Assembly: GCA_035317605.1 (NCBI GenBank)
Contig: DATHGT010000364.1
Coordinates: 1-64,000 of the forward strand
Reading direction: 5' to 3'
DNA from: DATHGT01 sp035317605
Lineage (GTDB): Bacteria > Methylomirabilota > Methylomirabilia > Rokubacteriales > CSP1-6
Length of the DNA: 64,000 nt
Numbering within the stretch: position 1 is the first letter of the stretch; each line of letters opens with the position of its first letter. This document shows, in pieces, positions 23,959-32,197 of the stretch. The notes beneath the pieces were generated by a model, which saw only the letters and a program-made list of their open reading frames with translations, searched no databases and had not been told where the DNA came from. The position numbers and the translations under genes are program-made.

Positions 23959-24942
23959 TCATCGCGCCAGGAGATCCTGCATCGAGCGCACGAGCTCGGA
24001 GAGGTGAAAGTAATCGGGGAGTTCCACAAATAGCGCGATGCCGACCGACAGCGCGACGACCACGGCCATGGCCACTCTCCGGGGAACCGGACCCAGCATC
24101 GGCCTCGCCCCTCGGCGAGCGGCCATCCGGCGGTCCCGCCGGATGTGCAGCGACTCCAGCGCCTCCCGGACGACGTCCCCTCCGATACGGCGCTTCTGGT
24201 CGGCGTACCCAATGAGCAGGCAGTGATCGCAGAGGATGTTGATGAGTCGGGGGACGCCGGCGGTGGCCGCCGCGATCAAGGCCGGAGCGTTGCCGGTGAA
24301 AATAGTGTCGTCGCGGGCGCCCGCCGTTCGCAGGCGCGCCTTGATGTAGTCGCTCATCTCGGCCGCCGACAGCGGCGCAATGTCGATCCGCAGCTCGATA
24401 CGTTGCGCCAGCTGGCGGAGCGAGGGAAGCTCGAGCTTGGCTTCGAGCTCGGGTTGTCCGACTAACAGGATCTGCACGAGCTTGTCGCTGGCCGTCTCGA
24501 AGTTCGAGAGCAGACGGAGCTGCTCCAGATTCTCGACGGACAGATGCTGCGCCTCGTCCACCACCAGCAGGGTCTGGGAGCCGCGGCGGCTGCGCTCGAC
24601 CAGAAAGTGGTTGAGGGCGAGGAGACGCTGGGCCAGGGTCGCCCCCGGATCCGAAATGCCGAAGTCCTCGAGCACCTGCTCGAGCAAACCCTCGAAGGGT
24701 AAGGTGGCATTGAACACGAAGGCGACGGCGATGGTGGAATCGAGCTGAGTCAGCAAGGTGCGGACGAGCGTCGTCTTTCCGGTGCCGACTTCACCGGTCA
24801 GGACCACGAAGCCCTTCTTCTCCTGGACGCCGTAGGTCAGCCGAGCCAACGCGTCCCGATGCTGCTGCGTCAAAAACAGGAATCGCGGGTCGGGTGTCGT
24901 GCCAAAGGGCTTCTCGGCGAGCCCGTAGAACTCGAGATACAT
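23959..24942 (-). CDS. ExeA/GspA-type AAA ATPase of polysaccharide export loci
   Basis: A 327-residue AAA ATPase with Walker A GEVGTGKTT at residues 50-58, Walker B LLVVDEAQ near residue 127, and one C-terminal membrane helix (VAMAVVVALSVGIALFVEL). The start MYLEFYGLAEKPFGTTPDP is the hallmark of the ExeA-like group, one branch of which is fixed in XrtA/PEP-CTERM exopolysaccharide loci. It probably powers or signals secretion across the envelope with the Wza-like protein, whose gene ends eleven bases upstream of its start. No exosortase gene is in the window. Confidence 0.88.
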   Translation of the reverse strand: MYLEFYGLAEKPFGTTPDPRFLFLTQQHRDALARLTYGVQEKKGFVVLTGEVGTGKTTLVRTLLTQLDSTIAVAFVFNATLPFEGLLEQVLEDFGISDPGATLAQRLLALNHFLVERSRRGSQTLLVVDEAQHLSVENLEQLRLLSNFETASDKLVQILLVGQPELEAKLELPSLRQLAQRIELRIDIAPLSAAEMSDYIKARLRTAGARDDTIFTGNAPALIAAATAGVPRLINILCDHCLLIGYADQKRRIGGDVVREALESLHIRRDRRMAARRGARPMLGPVPRRVAMAVVVALSVGIALFVELPDYFHLSELVRSMQDLLAR

Positions 24943-24953
24943 TCGCTCTTGCC

Positions 24954-25547
24954 CTACGGAACGAGCACGATGTCGCCCGGGCGCAGGTAAAAGTTCTCCT
25001 GCTCACCGCCGGCGGTGACGATCTTGTTGTAGTTGAACTGGATGGACTTGATGGTCTTGCCGTTCGGGCGCAGCACGACGATGCGGCCGCGCGCCGCGAA
25101 CTCCGTGAATCCGCCGGCCAGGGCCAGGACGTCCAGGATGGTCGTCCAGCTCTTGAGCTCGTAGCGCGCGGGCTTGCGGACCTCACCGATGACCGAGACC
25201 TTGAAGCTTTTCACGTCGGTCAGGATCACGGAAACCTCGGGTGTCGGCATGTACTCGGCGAGCTTCGTGGCGAGGACCTGACGCAGCTCCGCCGGAGTCA
25301 ATCCGGCGGCCTTCACTTCGTTGAGGAGCGGCAGCGAGATCATCCCATCGGGGCGAACGGGAATGGTCTTGCTCATGGCCTCGTTCCTCCATACGGAGAT
25401 CTGCAGCGTGTCCTCGGGGCCGATCCGGAACTCTTCGAGTGCGGCGGCATCGGTCCCGTTCACCGCCGGCGCGCCCTGTCCGTGGGCGATCGGCGCGAGT
25501 GCCACCAGTCCGAGCACGAGGACGATTCCGCACGGGATGAGACGCAT
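24954..25547 (-). CDS. polysaccharide export protein (Wza/OtnA-like)
   Basis: A 197-residue secreted protein. A signal peptide (MRLIPCGIVLVLGLVALAP) leads into a Poly_export domain (IGPEDTLQISVWRNEAMS, DGMISLPLLNEVKAAG) and one SLBB-type domain (VSVIGEVRKPARYELKS), ending RPGDIVLVP. It is short, like export proteins of XrtA-type loci, compared with E. coli Wza (about 380 residues). I prefer ATG 25547, nine bases after AAGGGGG, to an upstream in-frame start. It likely forms the outer-membrane or periplasmic part of the export channel for the polysaccharide of the large locus at 32198-63849. Confidence 0.9.
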   Translation of the reverse strand: MRLIPCGIVLVLGLVALAPIAHGQGAPAVNGTDAAALEEFRIGPEDTLQISVWRNEAMSKTIPVRPDGMISLPLLNEVKAAGLTPAELRQVLATKLAEYMPTPEVSVILTDVKSFKVSVIGEVRKPARYELKSWTTILDVLALAGGFTEFAARGRIVVLRPNGKTIKSIQFNYNKIVTAGGEQENFYLRPGDIVLVP

Positions 25548-25582
25548 CACACGGTTCCCCCTTCCAATTCTGACCGCCACTG

Positions 25583-26728
25583 TCACAGCGGCCGCCAGCG
25601 CGAGCGATGACCGTTCAACCCAAACTGCTTCATTTTGTAGAGCAGCGCGCGATAGCTGATTTTCAGTGCCTTGGCGCAGCGGACCCGGTTCCAGCCGGTG
25701 TGCTCGAGGACCTGAGAAATGATTTCTCGCTCTCGAGCCCTCGACGTTTGACGGACGAGGTCACGGAGCGACAGCGAGGATCCGTCTGGAACTGGCGCGT
25801 GCTGGCTTGGAAGCGACCCCTCCGAACCCGGCGCCGGGGCCGCGCGATGGACCGAGTTCTCCCCCAGCACGATCATGCGCTTGACGAGGTTCTCGAGCTC
25901 CCGGACGTTACCCGGATAGGGCTGACGAAGGAGATTGTCCAGCGCGGCCGGAGAGAGCGTGAAGGCTTCCCGGTGGAAGCGCCGCGCGTAGAGCTCGACG
26001 AAATAGTTGACCAGCGCGGGAATTTCCTCGACCCGCTCCCTCAGGGGAGGCACCTTGATCTGGATCACGTTGAGCCGGTAGTAGAGATCCTGACGAAAGC
26101 GTCCCTCGGCGACCGCGCGCTCGAGATCCTGGTTCGTGGCGGCGATGGTCCGCACGTCGACCTTGAGGGTCGACTTGCCACCCAGCCGGGCGAACTCGCC
26201 ATCCTGGAGGACATGCAGAAGCTTGCCTTGGAGCGCCGGGTGAAGATCGCCGATCTCGTCGAGGAAGATCGTTCCCCCGTGGGCGGCCTCGAACTTCCCG
26301 ATTTTCAGCTGATGGGCGCCGGTGAACGCCCCCCGCTCGTGGCCGAAGAGTTCGGTTTCCAACAGCTCGCGCGGCATCGCCGCGCAGTTCACCTTGACGA
26401 AGTCGCCGGCTCGCCGCGGCGAGAGCTGGTGGATTCCGCGAGCGACGACGTCTTTGCCCGTACCGGTCTCTCCGGTGATGAGGACCGTCACATCGACACT
26501 GGCCGCTTCCCGAATGAAATCCCTGACCTCGCGCATCCGGGGACTGCGCCACAGGTCCATCTGCTGCTCGGTCGGTCGGAACGGGGCCGGCTGACCCTTC
26601 CCGGCAACCGGCCGAGGAATTTCGTCGATCGTGAACTGTGCAGCGATCAGGGCGTCGACGGGTTCCCCGCCCGTCACTTCGGCAAGGGGAGCCGATTGAG
26701 GATCGAGCGCTTCTTTGGCGGTGGTCAT
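25583..26728 (-). CDS. sigma-54-dependent transcriptional activator (AAA+, Fis HTH)
   Basis: A 381-residue activator. Residues 1-60 have no recognisable sensor or receiver domain. The AAA+ core has Walker A GETGTGKD at 86-93, the sigma-54 contact loop GAFTGA at 133-138 and IFLDEIGD as Walker B. A C-terminal Fis-type helix-turn-helix (NRVRCAKALKISYRALL) follows. ATG 26728 is chosen over an upstream in-frame TTG at 26800; neither has a strong ribosome binding site. It heads the export genes (Wza-like, ATPase). A divergent sigma-54 promoter lies about 264 bases upstream, so it may control that and itself. Confidence 0.85.
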   Translation of the reverse strand: MTTAKEALDPQSAPLAEVTGGEPVDALIAAQFTIDEIPRPVAGKGQPAPFRPTEQQMDLWRSPRMREVRDFIREAASVDVTVLITGETGTGKDVVARGIHQLSPRRAGDFVKVNCAAMPRELLETELFGHERGAFTGAHQLKIGKFEAAHGGTIFLDEIGDLHPALQGKLLHVLQDGEFARLGGKSTLKVDVRTIAATNQDLERAVAEGRFRQDLYYRLNVIQIKVPPLRERVEEIPALVNYFVELYARRFHREAFTLSPAALDNLLRQPYPGNVRELENLVKRMIVLGENSVHRAAPAPGSEGSLPSQHAPVPDGSSLSLRDLVRQTSRAREREIISQVLEHTGWNRVRCAKALKISYRALLYKMKQFGLNGHRSRWRPL

Positions 26729-26945
26729 TTCGTCTCGCACGAGGTCGCAGCCCGGTGCAAGCGCTATGCCAGAGGCGGCGACCTCGGCCGTCAGCCTCAA
26801 TGATCTTCAGAGAGCCGTGAAATTGTACATCTCCACCGATTGGCCCAGGCCGCCGCAAATGGGGGTCGGGGCCGAGGGACATGGGCGAGTCCGTAAATTC
26901 GGGAGACAGTATGAAGCTAACGTTCACATCGGTCGTCTCGGGCGG

Positions 26946-26961
26946 GCACCAGAAATGGTGC
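26946..26961. promoter_or_regulatory. dyad GCACCA-GAAA-TGGTGC, possible activator site
   Basis: Six-base perfect arms around four bases, centred about 38 bases upstream of the -24 element of the sigma-54 promoter that follows. This is close for an enhancer-binding site but possible. It may instead be an RNA hairpin for transcripts from elsewhere. Function is inferred from symmetry and position. Confidence 0.35.
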
Positions 26962-26991
26962 TGAAGAAGGCCAAGTCGGCTTGATCGCGCC

Positions 26992-27008
26992 TGGCGTATC
27001 TCTTGCTT
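26992..27008 (+). promoter_or_regulatory. sigma-54 (-24/-12) promoter for the receiver gene
   Basis: TGGCGTATCTCTTGCTT has the invariant GG and GC exactly ten bases apart and matches the TGGC and TTGC blocks of the consensus. It lies 68 bases upstream of the ATG at 27076 on the same strand, next to a gene for a sigma-54 activator. Confidence 0.65.
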
Positions 27009-27075
27009 AGACACCCCGGCGCGTGAAAATGAATAACGACTCTCCGATCGCACCCCGTATCCCAGCGGTGACCCG

Positions 27076-27477
27076 ATGAAGCTCCTTCTGATCGAGGACC
27101 ACGTCCCGGTCGCCGATGTCCTCACCGAGGCGTTTCGGGACATCGGTCATGAGGTGTCCGTCGCCCACACCGGCGAGGAGGGGCTACGGGAACTCGACAG
27201 CAATTGCCCAGACGCAGTACTCCTGGACGTCACGTTGCCCGGGATGGACGGGGTCACGGTTTTGCGAGCGATCAGGGCTCGCGATCAGCACCTACCCGTA
27301 ATCGTCCTGAGTGGGAATGTCTCCCCCGAACAGATCGAACAGCTATGGAGCCTCGGTATCCATGACGTGATTCACAAACCGGATACCCTGTCCCACCTGA
27401 CCGACGTCCTGGCCCTCCTGGCGGGGTCGACCCGGTCAGAAGCGCGATCGGGCGACGATCAGGTCGAGGGCAGATAG
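27076..27477 (+). CDS. stand-alone response-regulator receiver
   Basis: A 133-residue single receiver domain with no output domain. The acidic pocket is in LLIEDHVP, the phospho-acceptor Asp in LLDVTLPGMDG (near residue 54), the Thr/Ser switch in VLSGN and the conserved Lys in VIHKPDTL. It could act like CheY or Spo0F in a phosphorelay, or bind another regulator directly. It sits behind a sigma-54 promoter. The end overlaps the convergent degenerate GGDEF gene by 19 bases. The hybrid kinase at 5436 is a possible but unproven partner. Confidence 0.87.
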   Translation: MKLLLIEDHVPVADVLTEAFRDIGHEVSVAHTGEEGLRELDSNCPDAVLLDVTLPGMDGVTVLRAIRARDQHLPVIVLSGNVSPEQIEQLWSLGIHDVIHKPDTLSHLTDVLALLAGSTRSEARSGDDQVEGR

Positions 27478-27929
27478 AGCCGGTTCCCGCCGTCCGCCTC
27501 CGCCCGTGCCATCAAATCGGTGGCTTGCTGAAGGAGGTCGGTGGTGCGTTGCGCGGTCGCCGGGTAACAACTCGCCCCCGCACTCCAGCCGGTCTGCGTC
27601 TCGCTGAGTCCCGTCTCGGACGATAACCGCCCAAGAATCGATCGCAGACTGGCCGTCGGAGCGTCAACGAGGAGAAGCGCCAGAAATCGCGGCGGGATCA
27701 CGGCGACGAGATCGGTGGCTCGGACGCGAGCCGCCATGTTCTCGGCCAGCGCGGCGAGTGATCCATGGACCCCGCCATCCAACGGATCAACCACCATCGA
27801 GACGACGGAGACGCAATAGGCAAGTCTGCTGGCCTTCTGAAGTTCCCAGTCGAGACACGACGCGAAGGCCTCCTGCTCGACAACCCTGGGGGGTTGGGTA
27901 ACACGCCAGACGGGTCCGGGTGTCTTCAT
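27459..27929 (-). CDS. degenerate GGDEF-like protein (156 aa)
   Basis: A 156-residue cytoplasmic protein whose layout follows a GGDEF domain: a helix with LDWELQKASRLAY, a strand with SVVSMVVDP, the RATDLVAV strand, and the end WSAGASCYPATAQRT...LLQQATDLMARAEADGGNR, which mirrors the usual SIGV...ADxALYRAKxxGRNR end. The catalytic GGDEF loop itself is replaced by IPPRFLALLLV, so it should not make cyclic di-GMP. It might bind a nucleotide or a partner. The assignment rests on pattern, not on a database match. Confidence 0.6.
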   Translation of the reverse strand: MKTPGPVWRVTQPPRVVEQEAFASCLDWELQKASRLAYCVSVVSMVVDPLDGGVHGSLAALAENMAARVRATDLVAVIPPRFLALLLVDAPTASLRSILGRLSSETGLSETQTGWSAGASCYPATAQRTTDLLQQATDLMARAEADGGNRLYLPST

Positions 27930-28307
27930 TTCATTCGAGGGCGGCTATCAGCATGCATGCAGGTCGGCCGCTGCCACGGCAATCGAGGTGCCATGTGTTT
28001 CGCCTCCTGTAGGGTGCGGTTTTCGCGGCAAGTTGCAGGATGATGGCGGCGCACTTTGGTCGTGGCTCTTCACACTTGTGAACGCGCGTCGACGACTAGT
28101 GAAAGTTGTCGGCGCGTCCGGTCCCCTCGCGACCGAAGCGCGTGATTCTTGACACACAGCCCGATCGAGTGCTAGGTATCTTTCCGTGCGCGAAGGGAAA
28201 CACCGACGAGACGCCCTCTGTCGCTCGTCGGAGCGCGATTGTGCGCGAGAGGGGTAACCTCCCGTCGTGCCGAACTCAGAGACCCCCGAAGCCCATAACC
28301 TCACCGC
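27930..28307. other. 378-bp intergenic region with divergent promoters expected
   Basis: No convincing gene is seen. It separates the minus-strand GGDEF-like gene from the plus-strand LuxR regulator. A perfect -35-like TTGACA is at 28149-28154, but the nearest -10-like sequences are at poor spacing or weak, so I do not call a promoter. Short direct or inverted runs such as GCATGCATGC at 27951-27960 are minor. Confidence 0.5.
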
Positions 28308-28937
28308 ATGACGATCCGCGTCATGCTCGTCGACGATCACCCTTCGCTCCTCGGCACCCTGCAGCACCTCCTCCGAGACGCAGACGATATCACTGTGGTG
28401 GCACGCTGCGAGTCGGGTAGCGAAGCGCTCACCGCGATCCTCGACCGTCAAGCGGACGTCATCGTACTCGATCTGCGCCTGCCCGTCATGGACGGACTCG
28501 CTGTCCTCGGAACGATGAACGAGCGACGCTTGGGCGTGCGTGTGGTCCTTCTGACGGGCGCCGTCGCCGAGTCCGAGATCCCCGAGCTCATCCGCACGGG
28601 CACCGCGCCCACGGGCGCCGGGGAGACCGCGCCAGGGCCGTTGCTCTCGAATGTCCGGACCGTCGCCACCCATCAGCAAAGGCTGAAACGGCGCCGGACA
28701 GAGCTGAACGGTGAGCGCGGAATGGCCGAGGACGCCACCACGAGCGCGGGTCTCACCGCGCGCGAATTGGACGTCGTCCGCGCCGTTGCCAGCGGTCTCC
28801 GCAACCGGGCGATCGCCCAGAAGCTCCGCGTCACCGAAGGAACGGTGAAGGTCCACCTCCACAACATCTATAAGAAGCTCGGCCTGGACAGCCGTCTCGC
28901 CCTCGTGATCTACACAAAGGAGAACGGTCTAGCCTAG
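28308..28937 (+). CDS. NarL/LuxR-type response regulator with an altered receiver
   Basis: A 209-residue regulator with an N-terminal receiver (VDDHPS, phospho-acceptor in VLDLRLPVMDG) and a C-terminal LuxR helix-turn-helix (LTARELDVVRAVASG, NRAIAQKLRVTEGTVKVH). The last strand of the receiver, where the conserved Lys should be, reads TGTAPTGAGETAPG, so the Lys is missing and the switch may be altered. Such regulators are common in exopolysaccharide and stress circuits. No dedicated kinase is adjacent. Confidence 0.88.
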   Translation: MTIRVMLVDDHPSLLGTLQHLLRDADDITVVARCESGSEALTAILDRQADVIVLDLRLPVMDGLAVLGTMNERRLGVRVVLLTGAVAESEIPELIRTGTAPTGAGETAPGPLLSNVRTVATHQQRLKRRRTELNGERGMAEDATTSAGLTARELDVVRAVASGLRNRAIAQKLRVTEGTVKVHLHNIYKKLGLDSRLALVIYTKENGLA

Positions 28938-29134
28938 CCTCGGGGCGCTAGTCAAGTATTTGATTTACCTATCTAATTTAGGCACCGAGTCGCACTATAG
29001 CGTTGGTGATACCGCAAATGCCTTCACAAAACGGTCCGATCTAATGGTACCCTCTATACTCTGCCCAGACGGCAACATATGACAACGAACGGCCGCCTCC
29101 TCCACCTGAAACGCACGGTTCGGTAGAGAACACT

Positions 29135-30175
29135 ATGACCACTGCCGTGCCGTTGCTCGATGGCAGTGCTCCCATGCAGGCCATCAAGAACATGGTGATG
29201 GCCATTGCTGACACCGATGCGACCGTGCTGCTGCGGGGTGAGAGCGGCGTCGGCAAAGAGGTGATCGCTCGCGCGATCCACGATGCCTCCACCCGAAGCA
29301 GTCACTCCTTCATCAAGGTGAACTGCGCCGCGCTCCCCGCAGAGCTTCTCGAATCCGAGCTCTTCGGTCACGAGAAAGGGGCGTTCACCGGGGCGCACCG
29401 GCGCAAGCTCGGACGATTCGAATACGCCACCCACGGCACCCTCTACCTCGACGAAATCGGCGAGCTGCCCGTGGCGCTTCAACCGAAACTCCTCCATGTC
29501 CTTCAAGACTTCGAATTCTTCCGGGTCGGCGGGCACGAGCCGCTGTCGGCCGATGTCCGGATCATTGCAGCAACGAACCGAAATTTGGAACTGGCGATGC
29601 AGCAAGGCCAATTCCGAGAAGACCTGTTCTACCGGCTCAACGTGGTCGACATTCAGATTCCCCCGCTCCGCGAGCGCCGCGAAGAGATTCCCCTCCTGGC
29701 CGCGCGCTTTCTCGACGTGTTCACGAAGCAGTACCACCGGGAAGCGGAACTCTCTCCGCAGATCATGGCCACGTTGATGGAATATTCCTGGCCGGGCAAC
29801 ATTCGAGAGCTGGAGAACGTGATTCGACGATTCGTCTTGCTCGGTGAGCGCGTCGTGCTCACCGCGCTGCTTTCGGCGCCCAGCGAGGAAGCCACCGCCG
29901 TCCCGCTGTCGCAGAACGGCTTCGAAGCTCTTCGCGACGTGGCGCGACGGGGCGCTCAGGAAGCGGAGCGCAAAGCCTTGACCGCTGTCCTCGACCAGGT
30001 TGGCTGGAACCGTGTGGCCGCAGCGCGGGCCCTCAAGGTCAGCTACAAGACGTTGCTCAACAAGATTGCCGAGTGCGAGCTCACACCGCCGGACAGCCGA
30101 AAGTCGAAGCAGCCCGGCTGGCCGCGCCTTCCGCGCGCCGCGGAATCGAACGAGAACCCCGCCAGCTTCGACTGA
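29135..30175 (+). CDS. sigma-54 activator without a sensor domain (PspF-like layout)
   Basis: A 346-residue protein that starts almost directly with the AAA+ domain: Walker A GESGVGKE at residues 35-42, sigma-54 contact loop GAFTGA at 82-87, LYLDEIGE as Walker B and the RELENV segment near residue 225. A C-terminal Fis-type helix-turn-helix (NRVAAARALKVSYKTLL) binds DNA. Lack of an N-terminal regulatory domain suggests it is always on unless bound by a partner protein, as PspF is by PspA. The sigma-54 promoter of the beta-helix gene lies about 430 bases downstream of its stop, so that gene is a natural target. Confidence 0.88.
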   Translation: MTTAVPLLDGSAPMQAIKNMVMAIADTDATVLLRGESGVGKEVIARAIHDASTRSSHSFIKVNCAALPAELLESELFGHEKGAFTGAHRRKLGRFEYATHGTLYLDEIGELPVALQPKLLHVLQDFEFFRVGGHEPLSADVRIIAATNRNLELAMQQGQFREDLFYRLNVVDIQIPPLRERREEIPLLAARFLDVFTKQYHREAELSPQIMATLMEYSWPGNIRELENVIRRFVLLGERVVLTALLSAPSEEATAVPLSQNGFEALRDVARRGAQEAERKALTAVLDQVGWNRVAAARALKVSYKTLLNKIAECELTPPDSRKSKQPGWPRLPRAAESNENPASFD

Positions 30176-30717
30176 CGTCGGACATCCATCGGCCGCGCCC
30201 TTGGACTCTCGCGAGCGGGCGACCATTCCACGTCGGTGTCCCGGAATGCCCCCCGATTCACAGAAGTGTTCGAGCGGGAACGCCGGGTCAGCGAGATTCG
30301 ATGCGAAGCCATCGGCCTTGAGCAGCATTCCGTCCGGCATATGTTCCCGTCACGTCGGCAAGGAGCGGCCGACGATGCGGAACCTTATGGCGGCGGCTCC
30401 CGGTGCGCAGCGATCGACAACTCGTAAGGACCCGCACCCACAATCGCGACCGCAGCTCGTCCATTGCCGGCTCGTGTCCCCCTGACAATCTGCGCGGCGC
30501 GCCTGGCAGTTTTGACGGAAGTGGTCGGCGGCAACCATCGTTTCGACGTGTCAAACGCCAAAGATTATCGCCGGTTAGGTGACGTGGGACCGCATGGACT
30601 TTGGTGTGGAACATTCTTTGCGAAAGCGGGCGGCATGAACGCGTACCCCAAGACGAACACGTCGCGACCCAAAAACAACGTGGCCTCGCACAATCCTGTG
30701 ATCAGAGGAGTCCGACA
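30176..30717. other. 542-bp intergenic region ahead of the beta-helix gene
   Basis: No gene is convincing on either strand. The end holds a sigma-54 promoter (30607-30622) and a long leader. The rest, about 430 bases, may hold binding sites for the sigma-54 activator whose gene lies just upstream. I saw no strong repeat beyond short TTTGAC/GTCAAA half-sites. Confidence 0.5.
30607..30622 (+). promoter_or_regulatory. sigma-54 (-24/-12) promoter for the beta-helix gene
   Basis: TGGAACATTCTTTGCG keeps the GG and GC ten bases apart and matches TGG.AC and TTGC of the consensus. Transcription would begin near 30633, giving a leader of about 85 bases before ATG 30718. Confidence 0.65.
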
Positions 30718-32163
30718 ATGAGGAGATTGTGGTTCGCCTGCGCTCTGGCCCTTCTGAGTGTTCTGATCGTCACCAAAGCGCGTGCGGCAGACGTGCACGC
30801 CGCTTCCTGTTCATCGGGGGACGTTCAGGCCGCCGTCAACGCCTCGGTCTCCCGAGATCGGGTGCTCGTACCGGGCGGGAGCTGCACCTACACATCGGCG
30901 GTGAATGTGCCCAACGGCAAACACATCACGATCCAGGGCGCCGGCATCGACGTCACCACGATCTCGGCGGGTCACGAAGTTCCGGTGTTCGCGCTGAACG
31001 GGACAGCCACGCGGGTCACCAACTTCACGTTCAAGCAGGGTCAGATCCGGATCGGCGGTGACGATACGGCCCCGGTTCAAGACTGGCGAATCGATCACAA
31101 TCGCTTCGTCGGCAACGACATCGTCGGATACAGTTCCATCCTCGTCAACTGTCCGTTCACCGTGAATCCCAAAGGCACGTTCTGCCGCGGCGTCATTGAC
31201 CACAACACCTTCGAGGGCGGGGTCCAAGTGCTCCCCTGGGGCTTCGCCAGCCCGTCCACGATGCAGGCCGCCTGGAGTCTTCCCACGAACCTCGGGGGCG
31301 CCGACACCGTCTTCATCGAAGACAACACCTTCAGTGGACGTATCGGTCAGTCCGCGCAGACGGTCGACACCAACTATTCGGGCCGGTTCGTCTTCCGTTT
31401 CAACTCCGTCGCGGGGTCGATCGTCGCCGTGCACTCTCTCCAGCAGTGGCGCGGTGCTCGCGCGTGGGAGATCTACCGGAATCGGATCACCGGCGAAGGA
31501 TGGGCCGCGGGGCTCCTCCGCGGCGGCGTCGGCGTCGCGTGGGGAAATCAATACGACAGCACTCGTGGCCCCTGGGTGCTCGACAACGTTCGGAGCTGGG
31601 ATCCATCCGGGCGAGACTACGGCGCCTGCGATGGCACCTCGACGGCCGACGGCAACATGGCGGGTCGCCAGGGTTACTTGTGCCGAGATCAGATCGGCTC
31701 CGGCAGAGACGTGTGCCCGTCAAATCCCTCGAACAACACCAAAAGCGCCACCGGCTGGTGCACCCAGGCACATGAGCCCTCCTACTTCTGGCTCAATCGA
31801 ACAGGGTCCAGCGTCACCGCCATCGACACGGGCGGTCGCGGCCTGAGCACCACCGCCCACGTCTTCAACGATCGGGATTACTACAATGAAGTCGGTTCCT
31901 TCGCAGGGACGGCCGGCGTGGGCTCCGGGCCCCTCGCCAACCGACCCACGACGTGCAGTCCGGGGGTCGCGTACTGGGTCACGAATGAAGGCAGCTGGAA
32001 TACGACGCTTCCTCCCAACACGAGCGGCCGGCTCTACACCTGTACGGCGACCAACACGTGGACGCTGTCCTACACTCCCTACACGTACCCGCATCCGTTG
32101 CAGGGCGGAACGAACACTCCGCCGTCGCCGCCGCGCGCGCCCAGCAACCTGACCGTGCGTTAG
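30718..32163 (+). CDS. secreted right-handed parallel beta-helix protein
   Basis: A 481-residue exported protein. A signal peptide (LWFACALALLSVLIVTKARA) is followed by a repetitive Asn/Asp/Gly-rich region with motifs of the form IDHNRFVGN, IDHNTFEGG, IEDNTFSGR and IYRNRITGE, which recur about once per coil of a beta-helix of the pectate-lyase kind. The C-terminus is proline-rich (PPSPPRAPSNLTVR) and ends as if a fibronectin-like domain had been lost. The start at 30718 follows GAGGAG at eight bases. Families with this fold cut or modify polysaccharides, but no catalytic residues can be assigned. Its position before the polysaccharide locus and its sigma-54 promoter suggest a role with the exopolysaccharide. 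Confidence 0.85.
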   Translation: MRRLWFACALALLSVLIVTKARAADVHAASCSSGDVQAAVNASVSRDRVLVPGGSCTYTSAVNVPNGKHITIQGAGIDVTTISAGHEVPVFALNGTATRVTNFTFKQGQIRIGGDDTAPVQDWRIDHNRFVGNDIVGYSSILVNCPFTVNPKGTFCRGVIDHNTFEGGVQVLPWGFASPSTMQAAWSLPTNLGGADTVFIEDNTFSGRIGQSAQTVDTNYSGRFVFRFNSVAGSIVAVHSLQQWRGARAWEIYRNRITGEGWAAGLLRGGVGVAWGNQYDSTRGPWVLDNVRSWDPSGRDYGACDGTSTADGNMAGRQGYLCRDQIGSGRDVCPSNPSNNTKSATGWCTQAHEPSYFWLNRTGSSVTAIDTGGRGLSTTAHVFNDRDYYNEVGSFAGTAGVGSGPLANRPTTCSPGVAYWVTNEGSWNTTLPPNTSGRLYTCTATNTWTLSYTPYTYPHPLQGGTNTPPSPPRAPSNLTVR

Positions 32164-32197
32164 GTTCTCTGGACCTCGGACCGTCGGACTCGGCGAA

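Noticed and set aside
28149..28180. A sigma-70 promoter with a perfect TTGACA before the LuxR regulator
   Set aside because: The nearest -10-like hexamers either match poorly at 18-base spacing or lie at 22-base spacing, so the site is not supported.
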